Of a stretch of DNA of 64,000 nucleotides, positions 7,696 to 16,526 are shown in pieces. Numbering within the stretch: the first letter of the stretch is position 1; each line of letters starts with the position of its first letter. Source of the DNA: Saprospira grandis DSM 2844. GTDB taxonomy: Bacteria > Bacteroidota > Bacteroidia > Chitinophagales > Saprospiraceae. The notes beneath the pieces were generated by a model. The model searched no databases, was not told the origin of the DNA, and saw only the letters and a list, made by a program, of their open reading frames with translations. Location of the stretch: NCBI RefSeq assembly GCF_000275825.1, contig NZ_JH719942.1, forward strand, positions 2,596,694 to 2,660,693. Direction: 5' to 3'. Made by a program: the position numbers and the translations under genes.

Positions 7696-9228
7696 TTAGA
7701 AGGGGATATCATCTATACTGCCGTTGTCATTATTCATTTTAGAGGACAGGGGGCTGGGTTCGCCGCCTAAGTTGGAGGGGAGCTGGAAATTGCCGCCGGC
7801 TTGTTGCAGGCCATTAAAGTCTTGGTCTTCTAAATTAGAGAAGAGGGCATATTGGCCATCCCAGCGTAGGCGGACGGTTTCTAGCGAACCATTACGGTGT
7901 TTGGCGATGATAAGTTCGCCAATATTTTGAAGGGAGTTGCCTTCTTCATCTTCTAGGATATCGTAGTATTCTGGGCGATAAATAAAGGTAACGATATCGG
8001 CATCTTGTTCGATGGCACCAGATTCCCGAAGGTCGGAAAGCATAGGGCGTTTGGAGCCGCCACGGGTTTCTACGGCACGGCTTAGTTGCGAGAGGGCGAT
8101 CACGGGCACATTGAGTTCTTTGGCCAGGGCCTTGAGTCCACGAGAGATGGTAGAGATCTCTTGTTCTCGGTTTCCGTTTTTATCGCCACCGCCTGCGGTC
8201 ATCAGTTGGAGGTAATCAATAACAACGAGTTGGATATCGTGTTGCATTTTGAGGCGGCGGCATTTGGCGCGCAGTTCAAAGATGCTAATGCCTGGGGTAT
8301 CATCAATAAAGATGGGCATTTTGCCCAATTGGTCCACTTGTGCATAGAGTTGTTGCCACTCATAATCTTCGAGTTGGCCCTTGCGGAGCTTTTCGGAAGA
8401 GATTTGGGTCTGCATAGAGATAATCCGATTGACCAGCTGTACGCTAGACATCTCTAAGGAGAAAAAGGCGACCCCCGAGCTAAACTGTGCGGCTGCATTT
8501 TTGGCCACGGCTAGGGTGAAACTGGTTTTACCCATACCTGGACGGGCGGCGACGATGACCAAATCACTGGGTTGCCAGCCGGAGGTCACTCGATCGAGGG
8601 CGGTAAAGCCAGAAGGCACTCCGGTCAGTCCATCTTCTTTTTCCGATAGCTCTTCAAATTGTTTGATGGCCATATTGACCAGGGTGCTCATGCCCATAGA
8701 GCCTCGGCTGAGGTTTTGTTCGGTAATGCCAAAGAGGCCTTGTTCGGCCTTATCGAGAAGGTCAAAAACATCGGCGGTATCTTCATAGGCCTCATTGATG
8801 GTTTCTGTAGACACGCGGATGAGTTCTCTTTGGATGAACTTTTGGGAAATGATGCGGGCGTGATATTCTACGTTGGCGGAAGAGGCTACGCGGTTGGTTA
8901 GTTCTACCAATTGGTAGGGGCCGCCTACGGCCTCTAGTTTGCCCATTTTGCGGAGCTCTTCGGTAACGGTCAGCAAATCGACGGGGTTACTATCTTCAAA
9001 GAGTTTGCAGATAGCCTTATAAATATGTTGGTGGCGTTCGACATAGAAGCTTTCGGGAGAAAGGATATCGATGACGATGGCCAGGGCATCTTTATCGAGC
9101 ATCAGTGCGCCCAAGACGGCCTCTTCGAGGGCGGGGGCTTGGGGTTGCACTTTGCCAAAGGCGTTATTGCTTTGGGCTTGCTTGAAGCTCTTGAGATTTT
9201 TCTTTTGGTCAGTTTTATTAAAATTCAT
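7696..9228 (-). CDS. dnaB: Replicative DNA helicase DnaB
   Basis: About 510 residues from the ATG at 9228 (MNFNKTDQKK). An in-frame ATG 33 nt earlier is possible. The N-terminal primase-binding domain begins PPALEEAVLGALMLD-like at residue 32. The RecA-type ATPase core has Walker A AARPGMGKTS (227-236), the FFSLEMS block, Walker B VVIDYLQLM, and the ALSQLSRAVE and RPMLSDLRESGAIEQDAD motifs. There is no intein. It is the hexameric replication fork helicase. A short low-complexity C-tail ends IDDIPF. Confidence 0.97.
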   Translation of the reverse strand: MNFNKTDQKKNLKSFKQAQSNNAFGKVQPQAPALEEAVLGALMLDKDALAIVIDILSPESFYVERHQHIYKAICKLFEDSNPVDLLTVTEELRKMGKLEAVGGPYQLVELTNRVASSANVEYHARIISQKFIQRELIRVSTETINEAYEDTADVFDLLDKAEQGLFGITEQNLSRGSMGMSTLVNMAIKQFEELSEKEDGLTGVPSGFTALDRVTSGWQPSDLVIVAARPGMGKTSFTLAVAKNAAAQFSSGVAFFSLEMSSVQLVNRIISMQTQISSEKLRKGQLEDYEWQQLYAQVDQLGKMPIFIDDTPGISIFELRAKCRRLKMQHDIQLVVIDYLQLMTAGGGDKNGNREQEISTISRGLKALAKELNVPVIALSQLSRAVETRGGSKRPMLSDLRESGAIEQDADIVTFIYRPEYYDILEDEEGNSLQNIGELIIAKHRNGSLETVRLRWDGQYALFSNLEDQDFNGLQQAGGNFQLPSNLGGEPSPLSSKMNNDNGSIDDIPF

Positions 9229-9420
9229 AGCAGGCGAGTCTTTCAAATAATTGTATATCAATTAGATGAGGTCTTAATTGGTGGTGCTTGTCTGATTTGC
9301 GGAGGGCAAATTTGCTAAGAAAAAAAGGGAATAAAAAATTTGTTCTTTGGAACTCCTTTTTTGGGGCCCATAAAATGGGCTTTTGGGGCTTTTCTGGCCA
9401 ATATTTTTTTTGGAGGGGAC

Positions 9421-9562
9421 AGGCGGCGGAGCCGCCGCAGGCTGAGGGATGGACAGCAGTGGCCCAGAGGGCCAGACCCAGCAGGCGTAGCCTGCGCAGG
9501 GCCGAGCGAATAGCGAGCTGCGAAACAGCCCGACCCGAGCGCAGCGAGTGGGCAGCCCCAAA
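9421..9562 (-). repeat. HCE copy 3 (class B)
   Basis: On the minus strand the GGGGCTG head begins flush with the stop codon of the lipoprotein gene at 9563. Closing stem GGCTG/CAGCC. Hairpins GCAGGC-TAC-GCCTGC and GGCCC-TCT-GGGCC, plus a tail hairpin GGCGGC-TCC-GCCGCC. Confidence 0.85.
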
Positions 9563-10315
9563 TTATTCTTCTTCTTCTAGAATTAGAATTTCTTCAGCGA
9601 TGGGGCCATACACTTTTTCTTTTTGGGCATTGTAGAGGCTGAGTTGAATTTGGTGTGGGCCTGGGGGGAGGTTTTGGAGGCTATGGGCTTGCCAGTTTTG
9701 GATCCACCAGCTTCGTTTTTGGTCGAGCTCGAGCAGGACCTGATAATTTTGGGGGCCAATTTTGCAATTATAGCGATAAAAATCGACAATTACATTTTGG
9801 CTTTCTTGGGGGCTAAATTGGCCAAGCGGGCTAGCGTAGGCTATTTGGGCTTGGCGGTTGGGGATGCTTTTTCGGACCGATTGATTGAGGGTTTCTATAT
9901 CTCGGCAAACGAAGGCTTGGGGGGCGCGAATCACTTGGCCGTTTGGGGCCGAGAGGAAGGCCTTGAAAAGCTGGGGGCCGTCGGGGATCTTGATTTGGAA
10001 ATTGCGGTCATTTTGGGCGGCATGCAGGCTATCGTTGAGGACCAAATGCAGATGCAGCCCCAGAGGAATATACTTTTGCCCTCTTTTTCGCAGGCTATCA
10101 ACGGCTTGGCCCAATAAAAGGTTCTGGACAATCATGCTAAGGCGGCCATTTTGGTAATTGAAGCCACGCATCTGGATACTACTGTCTTGATCTAGGGCCA
10201 AAGCGGGCAGGGGCAAAAGCTTAACTTTTGATAAGTCTTGTTTTTTTGTAGAACTTTGGCAGCTTAGAAGGAAAAAAGAAAAGAGAAAGAGAAAAAATGC
10301 TAATTTTACGCGCAT
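9563..10315 (-). CDS. Hypothetical lipoprotein
   Basis: 250 residues. The signal sequence MRVKLAFFLFLFSFFLLSCQ has a lipobox ending at Cys19. I recognise no domain in the mature part. It is rich in beta-type segments, with a segment LHLHLVLNDSLHAAQND near 87-103, a lone IVDFYRYNCKIGPQ near 185-198, and a final LPPGPHQIQLSLYNAQKEKVYGPI that looks like a beta-sandwich edge. It ends in a glutamate run. Encoded alone, with an HCE copy starting at its stop codon. Confidence 0.75.
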   Translation of the reverse strand: MRVKLAFFLFLFSFFLLSCQSSTKKQDLSKVKLLPLPALALDQDSSIQMRGFNYQNGRLSMIVQNLLLGQAVDSLRKRGQKYIPLGLHLHLVLNDSLHAAQNDRNFQIKIPDGPQLFKAFLSAPNGQVIRAPQAFVCRDIETLNQSVRKSIPNRQAQIAYASPLGQFSPQESQNVIVDFYRYNCKIGPQNYQVLLELDQKRSWWIQNWQAHSLQNLPPGPHQIQLSLYNAQKEKVYGPIAEEILILEEEE

Positions 10316-10522
10316 AAACCTATAATTTTGGGGCCCCCTTCTTTTGGGGCAGATTATTTTAAAGCATTTAAGCCAAAGAGTTAAGCCCTTTAGGAGTACT
10401 TAGTTTAGTTAAAAAATAACTATATTTAACGCTAAATAATTATTCCGGCGCAAGTAGCCTTGACTGCGCCAAAAGAAAGCAAAAACTCTGAAGCATTAAC
10501 ATTGTACAAAATTATCAGTCAG

Positions 10523-11596
10523 ATGAAAATTTTAAAACCTATACTCCTTTTTTGCATCCTCGCAAGCTGGGGGCAACTGCAGGCGCAGGACGTTCACTTT
10601 AGTATGTTCGACATGTCGCCAGTGAACCTCAACCCTGCCTATACGGGCTTCTACGAGGGGACCTTCCGGGTGGGAGGGATCTACCGTAGCCAATGGCAAG
10701 GGTTAGGCACCAACAGTTTGCTTCCCCAGGGCGCCACAGGCAATGCCTACCCCACTTCTTTTTCGGGCTACAAAACGCCCTCGGCCTTTATTGATGCCCC
10801 AATTATTGGGATCAAAGGCAAAGATAAATTTGGTGCGCCCAAACATTGGTTTGGTGTGGGAATTAACTTCTATAACGACCAAGTTTCTTATTTGTCGACC
10901 CTAAAAGCAGAATTGGCCCTAGCTTTTCATGCTGGACTTGGCGCTAGAGGCAATACCCGCCTCTCTTTTGGCTTCAAAGGAGGCATCATACAACAGTCGG
11001 TTGGCGATGCTAGCGATTATACTTTTGAAAATGATATTACTGGCGGTACTGCCGAAACTTTTTCTAGCGGAACCGCTAGCGGAATGGATTTCTCGGCCGG
11101 TTTGATGCTCTCTCATGTGGCTGCTGGCTGGAATATCGAGGCAGGTGTAGCTTATAACCACCTCAACTCGCCCGAATTGACCATCACCAACGATGTCTAT
11201 AAGTTGCCTTCTAATATTATTGGTAGTGTTCGCTCAAATATTAGCCTAACGCGCAAACTGTCTGTTCGCCCTATGGCTTTTGTTCAGTATATGGATAAAG
11301 CCTTTGAGGCCAACTTGCAGGCCCTTGCCGCTATCCACTTCAATGACACTAAGGACTTTAATCTATTGGCAGGTGCTGGTTACCGCCTTTCTGATGCTAC
11401 CTTCGCTCGCCTCGGCCTAGAATACCGCGGCCTTTCTTTTGGCGTAGCCTATGACTTTAACCTCTCGGGCTTGTCTAATAGCAACTACAGCGGTGACAAT
11501 CTCCGGGGCCAAGGCTTCGAATTGGGCCTTACTTATATTGCCAAAATTTACAGAACTCCTGTGGTCAAAGAAATTCTCTTTAACCCTCGTTTCTAA
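10523..11596 (+). CDS. PorP/SprF family type IX secretion outer-membrane protein
   Basis: 357 residues from the ATG at 10523, which opens the signal peptide MKILKPILLFCILASWGQLQAQ. The mature N-terminus DVHFSMFDMSPVNLNPAYTG is the PorP/SprF signature, followed by YRSQWQGL. The rest alternates amphipathic strands with Gly/aromatic turns and ends in FNPRF, as expected for an outer-membrane barrel. PorP/SprF proteins help deliver or anchor T9SS cargo and gliding adhesins. The OmpA/PD40 gene downstream is its usual neighbour in this phylum. Confidence 0.93.
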   Translation: MKILKPILLFCILASWGQLQAQDVHFSMFDMSPVNLNPAYTGFYEGTFRVGGIYRSQWQGLGTNSLLPQGATGNAYPTSFSGYKTPSAFIDAPIIGIKGKDKFGAPKHWFGVGINFYNDQVSYLSTLKAELALAFHAGLGARGNTRLSFGFKGGIIQQSVGDASDYTFENDITGGTAETFSSGTASGMDFSAGLMLSHVAAGWNIEAGVAYNHLNSPELTITNDVYKLPSNIIGSVRSNISLTRKLSVRPMAFVQYMDKAFEANLQALAAIHFNDTKDFNLLAGAGYRLSDATFARLGLEYRGLSFGVAYDFNLSGLSNSNYSGDNLRGQGFELGLTYIAKIYRTPVVKEILFNPRF

Positions 11597-11610
11597 TGCT
11601 GTTCTGCTGT

Positions 11611-11733
11611 TTTGGGGCCTCCGCAGCAAAGCTGCGGCGCTACGCTTCGGGGCTCGCTATTCGCTCGGCCCTTCGGCGCTAAAGCGCCTCGGTCTGGCCC
11701 AAAGGGCCACCCGCTCCGCATCGCTAGGCCGCT
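11611..11733 (+). repeat. HCE copy 4 (class A)
   Basis: Lies between PorP/SprF and the OmpA protein gene, in sense orientation. Hairpins GCAGC-AAA-GCTGC, GGCGC-TAAA-GCGCC and GGCCC-AAA-GGGCC. Closing stem GGCCT/AGGCC. Confidence 0.88.
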
Positions 11734-11830
11734 CTACCAAAAACTCCACCCAAGGAAACTCTCCGGCCCCCAAAACAAACAGCCCGCATATTTTAAACAA
11801 GCATCTCCCTTAAAATTTAGAAAAATAGCA

Positions 11831-14116
11831 ATGAAAAACTATTTCCTATCGGCCTTGCTAGTTTTACTAGCCATGCCATTCGTCTGGGGACAACCTGTGG
11901 GCAATAACCAACCCACAGAAAAACTAGAAGAAATCGCTTCTAGTAACCTCGAACGCTACGATACTTGGAACGCCTTGGATTACTTCAAACAGGTCCGCGA
12001 ACGCAAACCCAATGATGTAAAGGCCAACTATGATGTAGCTTATACTTATTTCCTTCTTCGCGATTATACTTCTGCCGAAAAAGAATTTCAGCAGCTGATC
12101 GAACTCGATAAGGAAAACTTTATGCCTATGGCGGGCTGGTATTATGCCCAAAGCCTAAAATTAGCCGGCAAATACAGCGATTGTATCCCCGCCTTTGAAA
12201 GCTTCAAAAGCAAATACAATGGCGAAGATGCCGACCGCATGAAAACTTTGGCCGATGTGGAAATCGCAGGAGCCAAATGGGCCCAAACTATGACTTCGCC
12301 CAAAGAAGAACTCATTATTAAGCCTCTAGATAAAACAGTAAACTCTCCACTTATGGAGAATTACGCTTACCCTATTGGCCGTAATAAAATTGTCTTCTCT
12401 GCCCTCCGTGGCGATAGTATTATCGTTTTGGAAGATGCCGAAGAAGAAGCCAAGTTTGCCCGCATCTTTGTGGCCGAAAAAGCAGAAGATGGCGAAAAAT
12501 GGGAGAAAGTAGAGCCGTTTAGCGCTTCTACACTTGCCGCTGAAGGCTTTCATGTGGTAAACCCAACCTTTAATAAGGATATGAACCGCTTTTTCTTCGC
12601 TAAAGCTCAGTTGGTGGGTAACCTACTCGAAAATAGCAAAATTTATGGCGCAGGCTATGACGGTACTAATGTTACTGAGCCTACTGCCCTTGATTTTAAT
12701 GATGGAGAATATAGCTGCAAAAACCCCGCAGTCGGTATGCTAGATGGCCAAGAAGTACTTTTCTTTGCTTCTAATATGCCCGGCGGTAAAGGTGGTTTCG
12801 ATATCTGGTATGCAGAAATCAATGCCGACGGAACTACTCGCACCCCCCTCAACCTAGAAGCCGTAAATACAGTAGGTGACGAAAGCCACCCCTTCTTCGA
12901 TGAGCGCGATAATCGTCTCTATTTTGCTTCTAATGGCCACCCCGGTATGGGCGGTATCGACCTTTTCCAAACAGAGCGCAATGAAGCTGGCGCTTGGTCT
13001 GCTGTAGAAAATATGGGACCTGGCTTTAATACTAGCGTAGACGAATTTGGCTTCATCGTGACTCGTGAAGGCCGCGATGATTGCTTTGGCTACCTGATCT
13101 CTAACCGTGAGGGAAGTAGCGGAGCCGTACAAAGCCAAACTTCTACCGATGATATCTTCTCTATCTTGATGCCCGAACGTTGTGATGTTGATCTAATCGT
13201 TAATGTAAACGATGATAAAACAGGAGAAGAAGTAGTAGGCGCTACCGTGAAAATTGTAGACAAAGAAACTGGTGAAGTAGTTGCCGAACAAACCAATACC
13301 GAAGATAACAAATTTGTATTTCCGCTAGAACAAGGTAAAGAGTATGAAGTAGTGGCTAGCAAAGAAGGCTGGGAAACTGGCTCTAGCACTTCTGCTGATA
13401 CTCGCCGCCCCGCTCTAGAAAATCGCTTTGGTAGCGTTTCTGGCCCTATGGAATGGGAAGAAACCACCACCTTGAAAGAAGCTGGCTTGATGGTGCAAAC
13501 CTTTGACCGCAACAGCAATGCTCCTTTGAATGGCGTAACCGTAATGGTTTATGATGGCGATAAGTTGGTAGACGAAAAAACAATGACTGATGGCAATCAG
13601 TTTAGCTTTATTTTGGACAACAACAAAGAGTACAAAATCAAAGCTCGTCTAGAAGGCTATATCGGCGATTTTAAGACCGTAAAAGCAACAGAGGCTAAAG
13701 AGATGCACAAATTGTATTTGGCTCCTCCTCCCTTGTTTGTCAATGTATTGTTTGACTTTAACAAGTCGAATATCCGTACTGGCGCAGCCGATACCTTGGA
13801 CCGCATTGCTGAAGTGATGACTGACTATCCTGAAATGGTGGTGGAAGTACGTGGTTTTACCGATGCCATTGGTGCTAATAGCTACAACGACCGTCTTTCT
13901 AAGCGTCGTTCTAAAGCGGCTATTGACTACCTAGTAGAAAAAGGCATTGCTGTTGAGCGCTTGATTGCTAAAGGTTTTGGTGAAGCCGAGCCTGTTGCTC
14001 CCAACGAAAACGAAGATGGTAGTGATAACCCTGAAGGTCGTCAGCTCAACCGTCGTGTAGAGTTCAAGATTATTGAAGGTAATGTTGGCGCTGTAGAAAC
14101 AGAAAAAAAAAACTAA
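11831..14116 (+). CDS. OmpA-family protein with TPR, PD40 repeats and carboxypeptidase-regulatory-like domains
   Basis: 761 residues from the ATG at 11831 (signal MKNYFLSALLVLLAMPFVWGQ). Order of parts: a TPR-like region (about 30-140), WD40-like PD40 segments (GGFDIWYAEI, GGIDLFQTER) at about 150-435, two repeated beta modules (VVGATVKIVDKETGEVV and LNGVTVMVYDGDKLVDE), and a C-terminal OmpA domain (about 635-755) beginning VNVLFDFNKSNIRTGAADTL and ending GRQLNRRVEFKI. The OmpA part should bind peptidoglycan. Such proteins accompany PorP/SprF in T9SS and gliding loci. The gene ends in an A10 run after which a DUF1573 domain continues one frame off. Confidence 0.92.
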   Translation: MKNYFLSALLVLLAMPFVWGQPVGNNQPTEKLEEIASSNLERYDTWNALDYFKQVRERKPNDVKANYDVAYTYFLLRDYTSAEKEFQQLIELDKENFMPMAGWYYAQSLKLAGKYSDCIPAFESFKSKYNGEDADRMKTLADVEIAGAKWAQTMTSPKEELIIKPLDKTVNSPLMENYAYPIGRNKIVFSALRGDSIIVLEDAEEEAKFARIFVAEKAEDGEKWEKVEPFSASTLAAEGFHVVNPTFNKDMNRFFFAKAQLVGNLLENSKIYGAGYDGTNVTEPTALDFNDGEYSCKNPAVGMLDGQEVLFFASNMPGGKGGFDIWYAEINADGTTRTPLNLEAVNTVGDESHPFFDERDNRLYFASNGHPGMGGIDLFQTERNEAGAWSAVENMGPGFNTSVDEFGFIVTREGRDDCFGYLISNREGSSGAVQSQTSTDDIFSILMPERCDVDLIVNVNDDKTGEEVVGATVKIVDKETGEVVAEQTNTEDNKFVFPLEQGKEYEVVASKEGWETGSSTSADTRRPALENRFGSVSGPMEWEETTTLKEAGLMVQTFDRNSNAPLNGVTVMVYDGDKLVDEKTMTDGNQFSFILDNNKEYKIKARLEGYIGDFKTVKATEAKEMHKLYLAPPPLFVNVLFDFNKSNIRTGAADTLDRIAEVMTDYPEMVVEVRGFTDAIGANSYNDRLSKRRSKAAIDYLVEKGIAVERLIAKGFGEAEPVAPNENEDGSDNPEGRQLNRRVEFKIIEGNVGAVETEKKN

Positions 14117-14475
14117 CTGAATCGGCTGCTCCTATTCAAGAGAATAAGCGGCCAAAGACAACAGTAAAGTTTATCGAGCCAGAACTGAAGCTGGGAGAAC
14201 TCAAATATGGAGCAGTTAAGGAAGCGACTATTGAATTTGTCAATACTGGGACCGAAGACTTGAAGATTGAGTTTGTGCAAGGTGGATGTAGCTGTACGGA
14301 GCCTACTTCATGGAGCCGCAAAGCCATTGCCCCGGGCCAAAAAGGCTATGTCAAAATTAAGTTTGACTCTTCTAAGGCCGATATTAAAAAAGGCTACGAA
14401 TCTGCTGTAGAAATTTATGGTAATGTAGAAGGTGATCTTTTGCTATACTATCTTAGTGCGGATATTGTAAAATAG
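14101..14475 (+). CDS. DUF1573 domain without its own start codon, -1 frame to the OmpA gene
   Basis: The frame is open from 14083 to the stop at 14473-14475. It has no ATG, GTG or TTG until a TTG at 14260, which lies inside the domain. It encodes a complete DUF1573/Ig-like domain: FIEPELKLGELKYGAV, ATIEFVNTGTEDLKIEFV, GGCSCTEPT and APGQKGYVKIKFDSS. There is no signal peptide. A one-base slip on the A10 run at 14103-14112 would fuse it to the OmpA protein (...ETEKKKLTESAAP...). It may be a programmed frameshift or transcriptional slippage product, a recent frameshift mutation, or a sequencing error in a homopolymer. Confidence 0.6.
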   Translation, partial: RKKKLTESAAPIQENKRPKTTVKFIEPELKLGELKYGAVKEATIEFVNTGTEDLKIEFVQGGCSCTEPTSWSRKAIAPGQKGYVKIKFDSSKADIKKGYESAVEIYGNVEGDLLLYYLSADIVK

Positions 14476-14492
14476 CTTTTTCAGTTAGCCGA

Positions 14493-14531
14493 AACCCCTA
14501 AACGACTATTTTGCGTTTAGGGGTTTTTTTT
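14493..14531 (+). terminator. Rho-independent terminator after the DUF1573 frame
   Basis: 12-bp perfect stem AACCCCTAAACG/CGTTTAGGGGTT followed by a T run. It sits after the DUF1573 stop and not after the OmpA stop, which fits one transcript covering both. Confidence 0.93.
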
Positions 14532-14579
14532 ATGTTTAGGGCCTAGTTGTTTTGCGTCTTGCAGGCCCAAAGGGCCGCA

Positions 14580-14705
14580 GGCCTAGCGATGCGGAGGGGT
14601 GGCCCATAGGGCCAGACCGAAGGCGAAACGAAGTGTAGCCTGAAGGGCCGAGCAGACCTGCGAGCCCCAAAGCGTAGCGCCTGCTGAAGGCAGGAGGCCC
14701 CAAAA
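14580..14705 (-). repeat. HCE copy 5 (class A)
   Basis: Antisense to the following gene, with the GGGGCC head ending 11 nt before its start codon. Hairpins CTGCC/GGCAG-type head, AGGC...GCCT and GGCCC-TAT-GGGCC. An extra GGCCC-TTT-GGGCC hairpin lies beyond the tail. Confidence 0.85.
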
Positions 14706-14715
14706 GAAAAAAACT

Positions 14716-15675
14716 ATGAATCAAATTGTATTACTTTTTGCAATTTTAGTTGTAGGTAGCTTGCAGGCACAAGTAGATGCCTATCGTTATTTGGGCCTAA
14801 AGCTGGCCCCGCAAGAGGTAACAAATATTCGTCTGAAGGAGACTTATGTCATCAATAAATCTAAAGGGGCTAAATTTAAGGAGAGGTATTTATTTTCGAG
14901 AGAAGAGTATAATGAGCAAGGGAAGCGCTCCCTCAATTTGTTTTTTAAGCCAGATGCTAGTTTAGAGTCGAAAATTGTGGCCTTTTATCCTGATTCGACC
15001 AAAGAAATTAACATCTTTCAGCAAAAAGGGGAGGTAGTAGATAGTGCTGTTTTTCTTTTTCATCCTGATGGACGAAGGAAGATGGAAGTTTGGTATTGGG
15101 GAGATAATTGCAGTACAGACAGTTTGTTGTTTTCTTATAATGCCCGCAAACAATTATCTAAGGTGTTTAGGCGCTATGATTGGGATGAAAAATGGGATAC
15201 GCTTTTTTACAAGGCCGATGGCAGCTTGGATAAGGCCATTTTTTATAGCAAGGCCGATGGGTTACAAAAGCAAGTAGACTTTTTATTTTCTCCAGATTCT
15301 TTTTTGTTAAAAACGGCTAGTCGCAACCGCGACCGTTTAATTATAGAAGAAGAATACTTTTTTTATGATAAAAAGGGCCGTTTGGATTATACCACCACCC
15401 GTTATTTTCCAGATGGAGAAGAAAAGCCCGAAACGCCTCGTTTGACCAGCCATTATAGCTATTGGCGAAATGGGGAGTTGAAGCGGCTAAAAAAGGTATT
15501 ATCGTCTAAGAATAAAAAGCGAATTTCGGTTTCTGTCTTAAAATATAATCGTTCTGGCCGTTTAATTTATCAGCGAGACCGAAATAAGTCGGCGGGGATA
15601 GATAGTAAAATTATTATAGAATATAGAGCTCGGCCCAAGGGCTGGACGTCTCGGCAGGGCTCAAATTTTTGGTAG
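14716..15675 (+). CDS. Secreted protein with YD/RHS-like repeat texture, function unknown
   Basis: 319 residues with a signal peptide MNQIVLLFAILVVGSLQAQ. The body has repeated short motifs of the type FYKADGSLDKAIFYSKADG, FLFHPDGRRKMEVWYW and FYDKKGRLDYTTTRYFPDG. These resemble the loose YD/MORN-2-like repeats seen in many Bacteroidota secreted proteins. It is the first of five same-strand genes with almost no spacing. No catalytic motif is seen. Confidence 0.7.
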   Translation: MNQIVLLFAILVVGSLQAQVDAYRYLGLKLAPQEVTNIRLKETYVINKSKGAKFKERYLFSREEYNEQGKRSLNLFFKPDASLESKIVAFYPDSTKEINIFQQKGEVVDSAVFLFHPDGRRKMEVWYWGDNCSTDSLLFSYNARKQLSKVFRRYDWDEKWDTLFYKADGSLDKAIFYSKADGLQKQVDFLFSPDSFLLKTASRNRDRLIIEEEYFFYDKKGRLDYTTTRYFPDGEEKPETPRLTSHYSYWRNGELKRLKKVLSSKNKKRISVSVLKYNRSGRLIYQRDRNKSAGIDSKIIIEYRARPKGWTSRQGSNFW

Positions 15676-15678
15676 CAG

Positions 15679-16485
15679 ATGAAGAAATTATGGATTCTAT
15701 TGCTGTTTGTTTTCTTTGCAGGCAAAGAGCTAGCTGCTTGTAGTTATGCCTATCAGTATAGTTTATTTTTATTGGGCAGTAGCTCGGGCGAGCTCATTTG
15801 GTTAGAGCTAGAGCTAGAGCGCTATGTGAGTGGGGGAGCGGGCAGTTTGCCCAATTTTCGGCCTATGGGGCGGACTAAAAGCCTGGGGCAGACTCGTTGG
15901 AAGGGGCAGTTAAAATTGAAAAAGGGGCAAGAAATTGACCAATTAGTACAGTATAAGCATATTGCTTGGGTAGATTTGGCCGATGAAGATTATCAGGAGT
16001 ATCTGGCGCCTCATTTTGCCAAGGCTCAAGGCTTGGCCGAGGAGCTGCCCTTTTTTCGGCCTGCCCAACTACTAGAAGAGGCTATTTGTGACTATGACCG
16101 CAGTTGTGGCCAAATGCAGCTGAAGGCGGATAGTTTGGCCCTTTGGGCCGCCTTGCCTGGCCAGAAGGGAGCCAAAGCCCATTTTCCGGGGCCCGTCTTG
16201 AGCAAGTTTGAAAACCTCACTCGACTCAATTATAGCGAAATGGGCAAACTGGCGGCAGAAGAGCGCCTCAACTTTTTTCAGGCCTGGAAACCCTTCTCTG
16301 TTCGGCATTATCGCTTGGCGGGCCAAGAGATTTATGTTTATAGCTTAGGTTGGGGCTTGGCCAAGGGCTATAAACCGCGGCCCTCTGCGGCTTGGTTGCC
16401 CTGGGGGCGGCCCCTAAAAGATTATATTCGAGGAAATAAAGTAATGATGCATGGGCAGCGTTTCGACTTCTTCCAAATTTTGTAA
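15679..16485 (+). CDS. Hypothetical secreted protein
   Basis: 268 residues with a signal peptide (MKKLWILLLFVFFAGKELA, then ACSYAYQYS). It starts 3 nt after the previous stop. I recognise no family. It has a Cys pair in the middle (CDYDRSCGQ near 137-145) and many aromatic and basic residues, and ends HGQRFDFFQIL. Probably periplasmic or surface-exposed. Its role may be linked to its operon neighbours. Confidence 0.65.
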   Translation: MKKLWILLLFVFFAGKELAACSYAYQYSLFLLGSSSGELIWLELELERYVSGGAGSLPNFRPMGRTKSLGQTRWKGQLKLKKGQEIDQLVQYKHIAWVDLADEDYQEYLAPHFAKAQGLAEELPFFRPAQLLEEAICDYDRSCGQMQLKADSLALWAALPGQKGAKAHFPGPVLSKFENLTRLNYSEMGKLAAEERLNFFQAWKPFSVRHYRLAGQEIYVYSLGWGLAKGYKPRPSAAWLPWGRPLKDYIRGNKVMMHGQRFDFFQIL

Positions 16486-16526
16486 ATTTGCAAATCAAAA
16501 AATTAAACGAGATCAATTTATTTAAA

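Noticed and set aside
8012..8901. Open frames antisense to dnaB
   Set aside because: Shadow frames of a clear DnaB gene.
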